From positions 45,732,891-45,796,890 of the forward strand of contig NC_061796.1 of NCBI RefSeq assembly GCF_021462225.1: DNA of 64,000 nucleotides, read 5' to 3'. The translations under genes were made by a program, and so were the position numbers. The DNA comes from Girardinichthys multiradiatus (taxonomy: Eukaryota; Chordata; Actinopteri; Cyprinodontiformes; Goodeidae). Positions 12,260 to 24,354 of the stretch are shown here, in pieces (position 1 is the stretch's first letter; each line of letters begins with the position of its first letter). The notes beneath the pieces were generated by a model. It saw only the letters and a program-made list of their open reading frames with translations. It did no database searches and was not told the origin of the DNA.

Positions 12260-12960
12260 TGAACCGGACCTAAAACTTCAGAAAGCACACCCGCTTGACA
12301 CTTGATATCTGTAGTAATTAATCTCCAAAACTAATATAATGAATTGGATCTGTCTGGTCTGTGTGTGTGGTCCTGCAGTAGACTATTTGTGGAGATGTCT
12401 TAAAAGCAATACCCCCATCGTCACTATCAACAGGCTCCCATTTAACATTCCCAGATCCCCTGAAATGAAACATTCTTTTTCTCCCCCTCAGAACTATCAT
12501 CTTTGGCAAAGCATTTCAGGGGAATTGGATATGTCTCTGATCTCATCAAGCGTGGGTAGGAGTCACCCCTTTCCAACGGAAATTGGTCTGGACAGCAGCA
12601 AAATGTACATCATTGAGGCACCAACCAAAAATGGCTTTGGCCCCTTCGTATAAAGACACCACCCCCCACCAGCGTTCCTCTTATAAATCCTTAAAAAGGG
12701 CTCCCAACCACAATGTATGGCAACACCATCAATATTGATGTGGGAGAAAGTTCTTTCAAAGCCTCCTCAGTCACAGAACATTAATATTGATAGTGTTGTG
12801 CAGCAGCCGGGACGCTTGGTGTGTCTCTAAAATGGTAATTGCATCTGGACTGAGGGTTAGAGGGCAATATCATTGCTGAATATGGACACAGCTGTTTAGC
12901 TGCAATAAAGACTCAGGACCAATTCATTTATCTGGGCCTCTTTGCCAATTTGACCAACTG
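12260..12960. promoter_or_regulatory. Candidate conserved non-coding (enhancer-like) block
   Basis: The sequence has the look of developmental non-coding elements: complex, not simple-repeat, with TAAT cores. It carries two copies of an AATATTGAT word, first as the 12-bp palindrome ATCAATATTGAT at 12,728-12,739 and again at 12,780-12,791. ATTGAT-type words are bound by CUT/ONECUT-class homeodomain proteins in general. Conservation was not measured, so the call is inference only. Confidence 0.3.
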
Positions 12961-13279
12961 AAGAAGGGCATGTCTGGAGTTGTTGAGGAACTTTAATGTT
13001 TGTTCATTTGGTTTCATTCTTCCAGTCAACTTTTACTAGAATAAAGCAGCTGTTAGCTGTATTATAGCTGAATTAATGGACCATAGAGTTATCACCTAAA
13101 ACATTAAATCCTATTTGCAAACAAGTTTTCTCCTGATTTCTCTTAGGTTGAATCCCATTTCCTAGGACAACGGGATGAACCTGCCTCTTTGTCCTCTCTC
13201 TTAGCACTTAATTCGAGTAGCCGGTAAAACATTCCACTGTAAAAGTCAGTCATTTGATGGAATCTGCAACTTTTTAACC

Positions 13280-15436
13280 AATTAGAAAAATAAACTCAGC
13301 AAGTGAGACAACATTGGAAGTAACTGTAGAACCTGATCTGTGTTTGGACTGTTTTGATCCTGTGGAGCTTCCTGAGTTATCAGAAATATTAGCTTCATCT
13401 AAACCTTCAACTTGTATGTTAAACCCAATTCGAACCAAATTATTTAAGGAAGTGTTCCCTCTGATTACCAGCCTCATTTTAGATATGATTAATCTATCTT
13501 TAGTTAATGGATATGTACTACAAGCTTTTAAGGTGGCTGTAATTAAACCTTTGCTTAAGAAACCTTTGCTTGATCGAGATGACTTAATAAATTAGAGACC
13601 TATATCCAATTTACCATTCTTATCTAAAATTCTTGAGAAAATAGTTGCTAATCAATTGTGTGAGCATTTATACAGCATTTGAAGAGTTTCAGTCAGGTTT
13701 CAGAGCTCATCATAGCACTGAAACAGCTCTGCTGAAAGTCACTAATGATATTCTTATGGCCTCAGATAATGGACTTGTGTCTGTTCTGGTTCTGTTAGAT
13801 CTCAGTGCTGCATTTGATACAGTCGATCACAAAATTCTCTTAGAAAGGCTGGAATATGCTGTAGGGATCAGAGGAACAGCGCTAGGCTGGTTTAAATCTT
13901 ATTTGTCTGAAAGATTCCAGTTTGTTCATGTAATACATTTTCACTGTTAATACTCAGCTTTACTTATCCATAAATCCTGATGAACCCAACCAGTTAGATA
14001 GACTACAAGCATGTCTTGAAGACATAAAAACTTGGATGACTTTAAATTTTCTGCTTCTAAATTCAGACAAGACAGAAGTTGTCGTCTTTGGACCGAAGTC
14101 TTTAAAAAAGAAACTGCTTAGTCAATCACTTAACTTGGATGGCATTAAATTGACCTCCGATAATAAAGTAAAAAACCTTGGTGTTACTTTTGACCAGGAC
14201 ATGTCATTTAAATCCCATATTAAACAGGTTTCTAGGATTTCCTTCTTTCACCTCCGGAACATTGCCAAAATTAGAAATATCCTGTCCAGGAGTGACACTG
14301 AAAAACTAGTCCATGCATTGGTTACTTCAAAGCTGGACTATTGTAATTCTTTACTATCAGGATGTCCACAAATTGCAGTTAAAAGCCTTCAGCTGATTCA
14401 AAATGCTGCAGCAAGAGTTCTGATGAAAATTATAAAGAGAGATCATATTTCTCCTATTTTAGCTTCCCTTCATTGGCTCCCTGTTAAATCCAGAATAGAA
14501 TTTAAGATTCTCCTCCTCACATATAAAGCCCTTAACGATCTAGCTCCATCATACATCAGAGATCTGATTGGTCCATATGTTCCTAACAGAGCACTTCGTT
14601 CTCAGACTGCAGGTTTACTGGTGGTTCCTAGAGTCTCTAGAAGTAGAATGGGAGGCAGATCCTTTAGTTATCAGGCACCTCTCCTGTGGAACCAGCTCCC
14701 AGTTTTAGTCCGTGAGGCAGACACCCTGTCTACTTTTAAGGCTAGGCTTAAAACTTTACTTTTTGATAAAGCTTATAGTTAGAGTGGCTTAGGTTATCCT
14801 GAGCTATCTTCCTTATTTTTTACCTCCGTCTTCTTCCCTCCCTGTTGGTTGGAGTAAGGGGGAGTCAGGTTTAGCCTAAACCGGCTCAGTTATGGTTGAG
14901 GTGCAAACACACCCTCCATTTCTGTTACCTGTATGACCCCCTCTCTTTTCCCATGGTTATGGTCAATCTGACAGAGAGAGGTATCCCAATCGTTGTGGTT
15001 TTTAGTATAACAATGGCCATCAGTGGGCTCTAGATGGACAAACTGTCTACTTTTAAGGCTAGGCTTAAAACGTTCCTTTTTGATAAAGCTTATAGTTAGA
15101 GTGGCTTAGGTTATCCTGATCTCTGTAGTTATGCTGCTATAGGCTTAGGCTGCTGTAGGACATAATGACCACTTTCACTCTCTTCGCTACATTCTCATAC
15201 TACTCTCCAATTTTGCATTATTTGCTGTTATTTCAGCTTTTAACTTTGTTCTCTCTCTTTTCTCTTCCTAGAAGCTACAACTGGCCTGACTCTGTGTCTA
15301 CCTGTGACACCTTTCTGGAGAGGGGCATCGTCCGAGCTTCTGCTGGCAACAACTTAATGCTCACCCTCTACCGATGATCCACGTGGCCCTGTCTTTCAGT
15401 GTTTAACCCTTTCTCTCTCCTAGACATGGCTACTGA
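13280..15436 (+). mobile_element. L2-like LINE fragment, decayed
   Basis: The segment carries reverse-transcriptase and C-terminal sequence of the L2-type LINE abundant in fish, followed by part of its 3' untranslated region. It is truncated at both ends: the endonuclease is absent and the sequence breaks off near 15,436, where the copy at 33.4-35.2 kb continues. The end of the coding frame and its downstream sequence (about 14,731-14,800) is repeated at about 15,042-15,116, so the 3' part is either duplicated or a second insertion of the same family. Confidence 0.85.
13314..14782 (+). pseudogene. L2-type reverse transcriptase, broken
   Basis: Reverse transcriptase used for target-primed integration. 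The order is a palm start (VAVIKPLLKKP about 13,530; RPISNLPFLSKILEK after an in-frame stop at about 13,593), then after a frame change [17 protein letters not shown] (about 13,685) and [16 protein letters not shown] (about 13,795). A deletion after FQFVHV follows, removing the PQGSVLGP-type segment. The catalytic YADD box near 13,950 is destroyed: the tyrosine codon is replaced by a stop and the two aspartates are lost. A long open C-terminal part (14,036-14,782) with LLNSDKTEVVVFGP and LLTYKALNDLAPSYI ends in FDKAYS. The element cannot be autonomous. Confidence 0.88.
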
Positions 15437-16023
15437 GTAAAAATACTGTTGTCTGGGCACATGGGCAGCCGCAGCTGGGTATGTACGCGACACAAAGCTA
15501 GGAAGATTTAGCTGACCGAGCAGCTGACCTGCATACTGGTTTTTTGTGTCATTAGTTATTTTGGTTGTTAGCACAGATATACATTTTCTGTGGTATCTCT
15601 AGGTTTTGGGAGTTGTTATTATTGTAATTAATACATTTCATCGACACATTCTAATGTTAGCAAACAGAATGTTGTCTCACAGAGCAGTGGTCATTGTTAC
15701 TGCAAGCTCCTAGACTCTGTCCTCTTTGACAACAAATCTAACAAAAATCGGTTGAGAATGGTTTTTGTACTTTGTCGTTTATTATAATAATGAATGGAGT
15801 GATGATAATAATAATCATAAAACTACCAGTCAAATGTCTGGACACTTTCTCATTTAAATACGAAAAGAGCGATCTTACTCAAAACATGATCAGAAATGTG
15901 TTTTTGACAAATTTGGTGAGTTTAGTGCTGCCAACCCGACCCCCTCCTCTGCAAATAAAATTATTTTTAAATGTATAGGAACTGAGTTAAAATGACTCTT
16001 GCTTACACGAGCAGTGGAACGTA
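15437..16023. other. Gene-free spacer
   Basis: No recognisable gene or element between the L2 fragment and the next Tc1 transposon. A short ATA-rich stretch occurs near 15,780-15,820. Confidence 0.55.
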
Positions 16024-16025
16024 TA

Positions 16026-17637
16026 CAGGTCCTTCTCAAAAAATTGGCATATAGTGATAAAGTTCATTATTTTCCATAATGTCATGATGAAAATTTAACA
16101 TTCATATATTTTAGATTCATTGCACACTAACTGAAATATTTCAGGTCTTTCATTGTCTTAATATGGATGATTTTGGCATACAGCTCATGAAAACCCAAAA
16201 TTCCTATCTCACAAAATTAGCATATCATTAAAAGGCTCTCTAAACGAGCTATGAACCTAATCATCTGAATCAACGAGTTAACTCTAAACACCTGCAAAAG
16301 ATTCCTGAGGCCTTTAAAACTCCCAGCCTGGTTCATCACTCCAAACCCCAATCATGGGTAAGACTGCCGACCTGACTGCTGTCCAGAAGGCCACTATTGA
16401 CACCTTCAAGCAAGAGGGTAAGACACAGAAAGACATTTCTGAACAAATAGGCTGTTCCCAGAGTGCTGTATCAAGGCACCTCAGTGGGAAGTCTGTGGGA
16501 AGGAAAAAGTGTGGCAGAAAACGCTGCACAATGAGAAGAGGTGACCGGACCCTGAGGAAGATTGTGGAGAAGGGCCGATTCTAGACCTTGGGGGACCTGC
16601 AGAAGCAGTGGACTGAGTCTGGAGTAGAAACATCCAAAGTCACCGTGCACAGGCGTGAGCAGGAAATGGGCTACAGGTACCGCATTCCCCAGGTCAAGCC
16701 ACTTTTGAACCAGAAACAGCGGCAGAAGCGCCTGACCCGGGCTACAGAGAAGCAGCACTGGACTGTTGCTCAGTGGTCCAAAGTACTGTTTTCGGATGAA
16801 AGCAAATTCTGCATGTCATTCAGAAATCAAGGTGCCAGAGTCTGGAGGAAGACTGGGGAGAAGGAAATGCCAAAATGCCAGAAGTCCAGTGTCAAGTACC
16901 CACAGTCAGTGATGGTCTGGGGTGCCGTGTCAGCTGCTGGTGTTGGTCCACTGTGTTTTATCAAGGGCAGGGTCAATGCAGCTAGCTATCAGGAGATTTT
17001 GGAGCACTTCATGCTTCCATCTGCTGAAAAGCTTTATGGAGATGAAGATTTCATTTTTCAGCACGACCTGGCACCTGCTCACAGTGCCAAAACCACTGGT
17101 AAATGGTTTACTGACCATGGTATCACTGTGCTCAATTGGCCTGCCAACTCTCCTGACCTGAACCCCATAGAGAATCTGTGGGATATTGTGAAGAGAACGT
17201 TGAGAGACTCAAGACCCAACACTCTGGATGAGCTAAAGGCCGCTATCGAAGCATCCTGGGTCTCCATAAGACCTCAGCAGTGTCACAGGCTGATTGCCTC
17301 CATGCCACGCCGCATTGAAGCAGTCATTTCTGCAAAAGGATTCCCGACCAAGTATTGAGTGCATAACTGTACATGATTATTTGAAGGTTGACGTTTTTTT
17401 TGTATTAAAAACACTTTTATTTTATTGGTCGGATGAAATATGCTAATTTTGTGAGATAGGAATTTTGGGTTTTCATGAGCTGTATGCCAAAATCATCCGT
17501 ATTAAGACAATAAAAGACCTGAAATATTTCAGTTAGTGTGCAATGAATCTAAAATATATGAATGTTAAATTTTTATCATTACATTATAGAAAATAATGAA
17601 CTTTATTACAATATGCTAATTTTTTGAGAAGGACCTG
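16026..17637 (+). mobile_element. Tc1-like transposon (DD34E), full length, nearly intact
   Basis: Both ends begin with CAGGTCCTTCTCAAAAAAT and are flanked by TA (16,024-16,025; 17,638-17,639). The terminal inverted repeats are long, about 200 bp each (16,026-16,225 and 17,438-17,637), and differ at only a handful of positions that I can see. They contain an internal repeat of the 'tgagataggaattttggg' word. Total length is 1,612 bp. The single gene inside has only one premature stop. I recognise the element as belonging to a family present in many teleost genomes, but not its formal name. Confidence 0.94.
16354..17358 (+). pseudogene. Tc1 transposase (DD34E) with a single premature stop
   Basis: Cut-and-paste transposase of 334 codons plus stop. 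The ATG at 16,354 opens MGKTADLTAVQKATIDTFKQ, a typical Tc1 N-terminus, followed by a helix-turn-helix with QIGCSQSAVSRHLSGKS and a basic hook with GRKKCGRKR. Catalytic residues are D148 (FSDES), D238 (QHDLAP) and E273 (NPIEN), with 34 residues between the last two. The only break visible is a TAG at 16,582-16,584 (codon 77), after which the same frame continues to 17,358. This looks like a single C-to-T change in a CAG codon. Otherwise the length and motifs are complete. Confidence 0.93.
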
Positions 17638-17639
17638 TA

Positions 17640-19626
17640 GTTCCTGCAGGTTCTTAGGTGTTTCATGAGTAGTTCTAGCTTTCCAGTACATTTTACTCAA
17701 ACCTTTTGAGGTCTTACTCCAAGAGTCATTTCAAATAAATGTATTGAGGTAAGTAGCCACTGCAGGAGGCTGCTTACAAGCTAAGGCTGCTGGATGGAGA
17801 TAGTGCTTTGTAACCCGCTTTAGGTGGATCATACATTTCAAAGTAATATCATGATTAATGGCAACAAGAATGCATTGCATTCAACAAGATGATGAATGCA
17901 ACAATTTTTTTTTGGGATTTGTTCAATTAAGCTTTTAATGAGCTACATTAGTCCAAACTACTATAACCTAAATGATTGCTTCCAGATCAACATGTTCAGT
18001 CTTTCCTTACTCTAGCACAACTGAATGAAAAACATGAACCACTTTCAGACATAAGCAGAACATAATGAAGAGTTGATGACTCATTTTTTGTATGATAGGA
18101 GAAAATTACACGTTTCGGACCTATGCATTCTGCTAACATTGATTAATGTGACCTTTAATATAAAAATGCTACTCTTTAGTTTTCTATCGTTTTATGACAG
18201 GACACAGAATCAAATGTATTGTGTTTTATACCAAGCAGAAAAGGGATATCCAGAGAAACAGGTTTTCCAGGGTAAACACCACATCGAGTAAAGGAGCAGA
18301 GTAAAATAATACAAAATCCCTTCAGTGTCCTTTCGAGAATGACCTGCTTTAATTTGCATCATATTTTCCATACTACATAACAACAATAAACATGCACTCT
18401 GTTTCCCTATAAGCGCTACGCATGCATCAACCTGTGACACTACACAGAATGCTTCTTATTAACTGTAACAGCCCATTGACTGGAATGACATTATTGCTTC
18501 ATCGCAATGGTGTCCTCAGCTTGTTCAAACATTAGATGATGCCGAGGTTGTTTTCTGGGTCAGTTGGTTAAATATTTCAGATGGTTTTTATTTTTAGCTC
18601 CGTCTGTTTCCACTGTGTGGATGCTCTGCATGTGTGTGTGGGGAGTGTGTCCACATTAGTGGATCTCATTCCCTGTCTGGAGGCAGCATTTGACCCACTA
18701 AGTCATCATTATGTGCCCCATGGGATTATCAAATTGAATGTAGCTTGCAGAAGGGACCATAACAAATGGTTGCCAAATAATGTCCACAAAAAACATACAG
18801 GACTGTGGTCTATGATCTAAACATAGTTTTTATAATAGATATGAAGTTAAGTAAAATCCTTTTTACCTTGCTTTAGTATGCAGCCTTTGAAGCCCCCTAA
18901 ACACCATGTAAATTCCTTGAAAACTAATCAAAATTTCAGTTGCCTTTTGCACTTCTCAGTTAACATTAGTTTACCTAATAATACAACAAAAACAGAATAT
19001 CCATAGGGCTTAAAGCACTGTGTAATTCAAATAGCATTAGATCAGTTGTCCACATTATCGAACTGTCACAGAGAAAAGAGGACATTCTAATCACTGCAGA
19101 GATGAGTGGTCAGTGAGCTGGAAAAAGCAGACAAGTTTTCCACAGATTATGAGAAACAAAACAATTGGAAACTGCCCGGGGCCAAAGCTCCCATGATAGT
19201 TTCTGACCTTGTAACGTATGTGGAATCAATGCAGGGTTCTGTTTTTGACCTTAGCTGTTCTCTCCAACATATACAACTGTGCTCTGCACATCTCTTGGTT
19301 TGCTGCTCTTTAATCGTTCCCACATTTTCTCCTTCCAAGTTTTAGCAACATTTTAGCTGATCTGAAGAGAAGCCTTGAGGAAAACTTTCCAGGGCATAAA
19401 AATGATGTCTATTTTATCTGTTTTAAGTCTCTCATTTTTTTATTTATTTACAGTTGTGTACTATTTTATTTATTTCATAAGGAAAAGTGTATAGTTTTCA
19501 CACTATAGATTTTTGTAGTTTTATTGTCATTGTAATCCAATCTGTAATGATTTAAATATAGCATAACTGTGCAAGGAATTTCACTGTATGTTGAATATGA
19601 GAGATGGATGCAATAATTCACTGTCA
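17640..19626. other. Gene-free region
   Basis: No gene recognised. Open frames at 18.2-18.8 and 19.1-19.35 kb are short and featureless. The part around 18,600-18,800 is more complex than its surroundings and could be regulatory, but nothing specific supports it. Confidence 0.5.
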
Positions 19627-19627
19627 A

Positions 19628-20405
19628 AATAGGAAGTCAAATGTGCTTTTTTCTCCTGCCACCTCTCTGTCGCTGAATGCCACTACAATGCTGGTGACAG
19701 AGAGCTCCTCGCCATCAAACTGGCCTTCGAAGACATTGGTTGGAGGGCTATGAATTTCCGGTGCTGGTTTGGACTGATAAAAAAAAATTAAACTTATTCC
19801 CAAACCACCAAAAGACTTATTCTCCAACAGTCCCGGCAGTCCCAGTATACTCTTACTTCTATTTCTCCATCACATACCATCCCTGCTCAAAAAACACTAA
19901 GCCAGATGGCTAATCCAGCCAAATCTCCCCTGATGAGGAAGCATCCCGAGAATCAGTCCTTACCCTCAGCTGCATTATCGGAAGCCTCACTTGGGAGATT
20001 GGAAACATAATTTATCAAGCCCTGCAGAATGATCCTGACCCAGGAAGACGGTTCACCTAATCGTACTTATTGTCCCTCTTCGGCCAGGTCTAAACTTATT
20101 CATTGGATCCATACTGCTAAATTCACCCCGGAATCAGCAGAACCTTTTGCCTCATTAACTGTAAGCTTTGGTGGTCCTCAATTCATAAAGATTCCAAGAG
20201 TATGTCCTTGCTCTTCCTGTCCGTGCTCGTAGGCTACCACTCAACCCCCTGCTGGTCTGCTCCAAACTCTCTAAACCTTATCTAAACGTCCCTGGTCCCA
20301 CATCGCTGGACTCCACCCTTCTAAAAGAATGACCACCATCCTAACCATCATGGACCGGTTTTCCATGGCCTGTTATCTAATTCCTTGCAGAAGGCTCCCT
20401 ACCTC
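19628..20405 (+). pseudogene. Ty3/gypsy pol fragment (RNase H to integrase)
   Basis: In several frames on the plus strand one can follow a gypsy polyprotein. First comes an RNase H part (about 19,630-19,760: [20 protein letters not shown] and [11 protein letters not shown]). A linker and the integrase start follow (about 19,970-20,000: CIIGSLTWEIGNII), then a zinc-binding-like and core region (about 20,090-20,380) with words such as KLIHWIHTAKFTPE and a TTILTIMDRF-like stretch. Frameshifts and stops are frequent, so this is an old relic. No LTR was found on either side. Family membership rests on the order of these pieces. Confidence 0.72.
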
Positions 20406-20589
20406 AGCTATGGGGAATTCTGAAGAGACAAGTTGAGCATCACTCTCCATCCAGCATCCAGGCTCTAAAAGAGGTTGTTTTTGAAGAACGGAAAAAGATA
20501 GACGTTGCAGTATGTTGCCAACTGGTTCATTCCATGCCTAGAAGACTTGGTGCTGTCCTTACAAATCACAGTGGTCATATAAAACACTA
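20406..20589 (+). pseudogene. Tc1-like transposase C-terminal fragment
   Basis: An open stretch reads LWGILKRQVEHH, then a helix, then HSMPRRLGAVLTNHSGHIKH before a stop at 20,587-20,589. This is the typical end of a Tc1 transposase, whose MPRR motif also closes the two complete copies in this window. The N-terminal and catalytic parts are missing. The fragment abuts the gypsy relic directly, so one element was inserted into, or recombined with, the other. Confidence 0.75.
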
Positions 20590-20799
20590 GATGTAGTAGT
20601 TTCTTGTTTTTTTTTTTGTACAGGGTGCATTAATTTTTGCTTCAACTAATTTAAGTAAAACTGCAGATTTTGTGATCCAAGTTATATCATTAACATTGAT
20701 TTTAATGTAGAAATATATAGTTGTATATATGGAATTAAATAAGTGTTCTATGAAACTCAGCATTGTGAAAATTTTGAAAATTGTTCTTGTGTTTATTGA

Positions 20800-20866
<67 letters not shown>

Positions 20867-21378
20867 ATGTAGTAAAGAGAATTGGTCTAAGCACCAAATC
20901 CTGTGGTTCTCTTGGTCTGTCATTGAATAAACTGGAATCTGTCAGACATATGTGATTTAAACCAGCCTAGTGCTGCTCCCTTGATTCCTACAGCACATTA
21001 CACCCTTTATAAGATAATATTGTGGTTGACTGTATAAGGTAGCAACACTGAGAACACCACAAGTATAGACACAAGTCCATTGTCTGAGACCGTGACAAAA
21101 TCATTGGTGACTTTCACCATTGCTTTTTACTGCCAGAATGAGTTCTGAAACCTGACTGCAACTCTTGAAGCTGTTCAAATACCCACCTGTCACTAAGTAA
21201 CATATTGCTTGTGCACTCTTCAGTCCTCCTTAATAGATGGAACACTCACCCACTTTAATATTTATATATCTTTCTGTCTCTTTGGATGGAGGAAAAGTCT
21301 TTGAAACTATCTAAAAATCTAAATCCACTGATGTTTTGCTCTTGTTCCAGCTAAATCTGCACGAAATAGTTCACCGAG
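20590..21378. other. Gene-free spacer with AT microsatellite
   Basis: The first 150 bases probably are the non-coding 3' part of the preceding Tc1 fragment. Beyond it lies a long AT dinucleotide tract and undistinguished AT-rich sequence. Confidence 0.5.
20802..20869. repeat. (AT)n microsatellite
   Basis: About 68 bases of alternating AT with one small interruption. Confidence 0.95.
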
Positions 21379-21972
21379 TGTTATGATTTGGGGTTGTTTG
21401 GTTTTTGGTTTCAGGTTTTTTCTTTATATGTTTTTCACAGTTAAGGTTTTGAATTGTTCTTCTGTTTATTATTATTATTATTATTATTATATTTTGAAAC
21501 ATGCTTCTGGTCATGCTTTAGTTTTGTCATCTTGTTCATGTTTTGTCAAGTTTGGTTTTTGGATCTGGTTATGCTTTAGTTTAATGTTTTTCTAGTTATG
21601 TTTCTATTAGTTTGTTTCCTTGGATTTTCATTCTGCTCAAGCCATGTTTTGTCCTGTCAATTAACTTTATCCGGTTCACCTGCTCCAAGCTAATCTGTCT
21701 CCTTGGTTCACCTGGTTTAGACTCCATGTATACACACCTGTTCAGTTGTTCGTCGCGGAATCATTTTCTAATCATGCTCAAGTCTTGTTTACTGGATCAT
21801 GCTCATGTCTAGTTCTTTTTGGATCATGCCATGCCTGTCTTGCCTGCCTGTTTATTGTTTTGTTCCTGCCTCTTCTATGAGTGAGTTTTTTGTTAATTAA
21901 ATCCTTTTGCACTTACCGTCATGCTGCCTGCTAGTCTGCATTTTGGGTTCCTCCGTTGCTCAAGTCCTGACA
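21379..21972 (+). mobile_element. Solo LTR, probably gypsy-type
   Basis: The block starts TGTTATGATTT and ends AAGTCCTGACA. These are imperfect inverted ends with the TG...CA of LTRs. It is flanked by CCGAG on the left (21,374-21,378) and CTGAG on the right (21,973-21,977), a 5-bp target duplication with one CpG-type change. A TATA-like TGTATACACACC lies near 21,728 and a possible polyadenylation signal AATTAAA near 21,896, both pointing to plus orientation. An (ATT)n run sits inside at 21,466-21,491. No internal element remains, so the two original LTRs probably recombined. Confidence 0.72.
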
Positions 21973-24088
21973 CTGAGAGATCGACACTTTTTCCTACAGA
22001 AAAAGTAATCCTCTTTATGTTGTGGGACCAGGGTTTAACAGGAGATTTTAAACAGGCTCAGACCCATGTTGGGGCTAATTGATACTGAGCAGTCAACAAA
22101 TGTTCAGACCAGCATAAATGTCCCAGGCAGACAAGTCTGATCTGGAAATGGAAGTTAAACAATCACCAGGTGGTTAAAAACATCATGACATATATAGAGT
22201 ATGTATTTAGAAGGAGAGGCTATACAATACCATGTTCACAAAAAAGTTACCTTTGTTCCAGAGATTTTTTTATATATTAGTGGAAAATAGAAACATCAGA
22301 TTTTTGCACAAAGTGAATATTGCCACTGTGATACAATCCTGTAATCATATGATGGTTGTCTGCTTGGAAGCAAACTTGGAATTTGGCCTTTGCTGTTTTT
22401 TTGAGCTTGGACAAGAATGTCTGACTTAAAATGTCACATGGCAAAACTACCTCACTTCAATTAGATTAATTAAGGACTTTGTTACATAGCAACTCATAGC
22501 TTTGAATAAAGACTTGCAAGCATGAAGCATAAACCAGTTTACAATAAAACATTCTGTTTTTTTATCTTTTATGCACAATAGTCCCACCTACTGAGATACA
22601 TACACGTAAATTATATTTTCATTTTAAAGCACAGATCCCAACATCAAACACATCAAAGATTGACAGGAAAAAACTACGGTAAGCTAAAAGCCTCCATTAA
22701 GCAATTCGAGCCCAACTAAACATAATTCAAAGTTGTGGCCATGTAACAAAAACACGAAGACAGCAAACATTCACTTTTCTGCTTCCTAACATCAACACTT
22801 CAAGCAAAACCCTCAAGCATGATATCAGTTGAAAGCAGAGAGACTGCTCTTTAAAAAGATGTCTTCATCTATCCCTCAGCTAGATAGCAACATGTGAAAA
22901 GGTATCTTCCTGCCAAAACAACACAGCTTATGTGCTGACTTTGCATTGGGTTGGAATCAGGAAGGTCTTGGTTGCTTACAAAGTGACAAAGGAGGTTATA
23001 AAAGGAGGGGTATGCTTCTTGATAGTCTTCTTGCTTCTGGATAATAATTTATTTTTTTCTCTCACTGGTTGATAGAGGTGACCAGTGGGGGGCTGATATT
23101 TACACATGCAGTGCTGTCCTTCATTTTGTTTTATGGTCCTATTTGAATAAAAAAAATGGTTGTAGGTCTAGGTGAATTATGAAAATGAACCAACATTAAT
23201 TTTATTTAAATGTAATGAACAACCCTAGTCATATAAAAATTTAATAAAATTCATTTCTCCTTTAGTGGTGGGTGAGAAAGGTGAGTTGATACATTTGATG
23301 CCAAAATTTGTCCAAATGGCAGATTTGTATGGAGGTAAATCTTGGTCAAATTTATTTATGCATTGTAGCTGTGTATCTGAAGAGAGAGAATCACAGAGAG
23401 AAATGCTATAGGAGTTTTGAAATTGTAGAATATTTTCTTTCTCTCACAATTACAAATCAACAGTTACACCTCTTCAGATGTACAAGTACACAAATTGCAT
23501 TTTGTCACATCAAGAAAACTTCTTATGTTCATGGTTTTGCTCAAATTGACCCAAAACAAATGCTGCAAATCAAATCCACACACCTATATTAACATCTTCC
23601 CACAAACAAATTTTACTATCATGTTTTTTTCCTTGACACAAACACAAATCAGTGAATACAACTGCGCAAATCTGCTGCTGTGAGTCACAAATGCCGTTTT
23701 ACAAGTCACACATTCTTTCTGCTGCACTTTCACTTTTGACCAAAACATATCACAGATAGTGAAGCAAAACCATCTGTGACATGAAGGTCATTCGTATGGT
23801 TACACAGCATAGGGAGTCTGCAGCTAAACGTCAGCCATTCAGCGCTTCATATTAATAGAGGAAGATTAGAGGTGTAGAAATTCTCACATAGGTCTCAAAA
23901 TGTGTAAAAGTGTCAAATAGGACATTTGTTCTTTTTAATGATAGGGCTTCTTGTAAATAACCCTGAAATTATTTGCTTGTTTCCTGTGTTGCTGGGTATG
24001 CTGACTTCAATTGCAGACACCAGTAACAGACCCACTGAAATAAAAATATAATGTACAATTAAAAGTTATTATTTTTCCTTGTGTTAAG
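21973..24088. other. Gene-free region
   Basis: AT-rich; no recognised element. A candidate exon starts at 24,089. Confidence 0.5.
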
Positions 24089-24207
24089 GTTCGCTGGCTG
24101 AGGAGAAACACACAATACAGCAGGTAGAGGAAATTGTGGGAATTTGTAATTACTTCTGCCTCAGCTTCGGATACTTTCCTATTCACTACATTGTTGGATT
24201 TTTAGAG
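24089..24207 (+). other. Candidate internal exon A of an unrecognised host gene
   Basis: A pyrimidine-rich tract and AG (24,087-24,088) precede 119 bases that are open in one frame for 39 codons, ending exactly in phase 0 at a strong donor, GAG|GTGAGT (24,208). The peptide contains EEKHTIQQVEEIVG, is rich in hydrophobics and has two cysteines; I do not recognise it. Together with the three candidate exons at 32,464, 33,038 and 33,307 it makes one continuous frame. No start codon or upstream exon was found, and chance open frames of this size are possible. Confidence 0.25.
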
Positions 24208-24354
24208 GTGAGTATGTTCCATTGCATTTTAGGAAATCAAGAGCAAGTTGTCATGAATAACTGTTCACCTGTTATGTAAAGGTCACGGTTTGCTATAGGT
24301 ATCTAATGAAAAAAAAACAAAACAACTCTTATCCTAAGTCTTATTCAAAGTCTG

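Larger units (their letters stand above)
11293..13279. other. Gene-free region with possible conserved non-coding DNA
   Basis: No gene is supportable. The part 12,260-12,960 has balanced base composition, little repetition and clustered factor-binding-like words, unlike the AT-rich DNA around it; it is described separately. A perfect 17-bp hairpin lies at 12,030-12,069. Confidence 0.5.

Noticed and set aside
12339..12653. 104-codon open frame, plus strand
   Set aside because: Lies in the enhancer-like block, no domain, and the reverse strand is also open over part of it.
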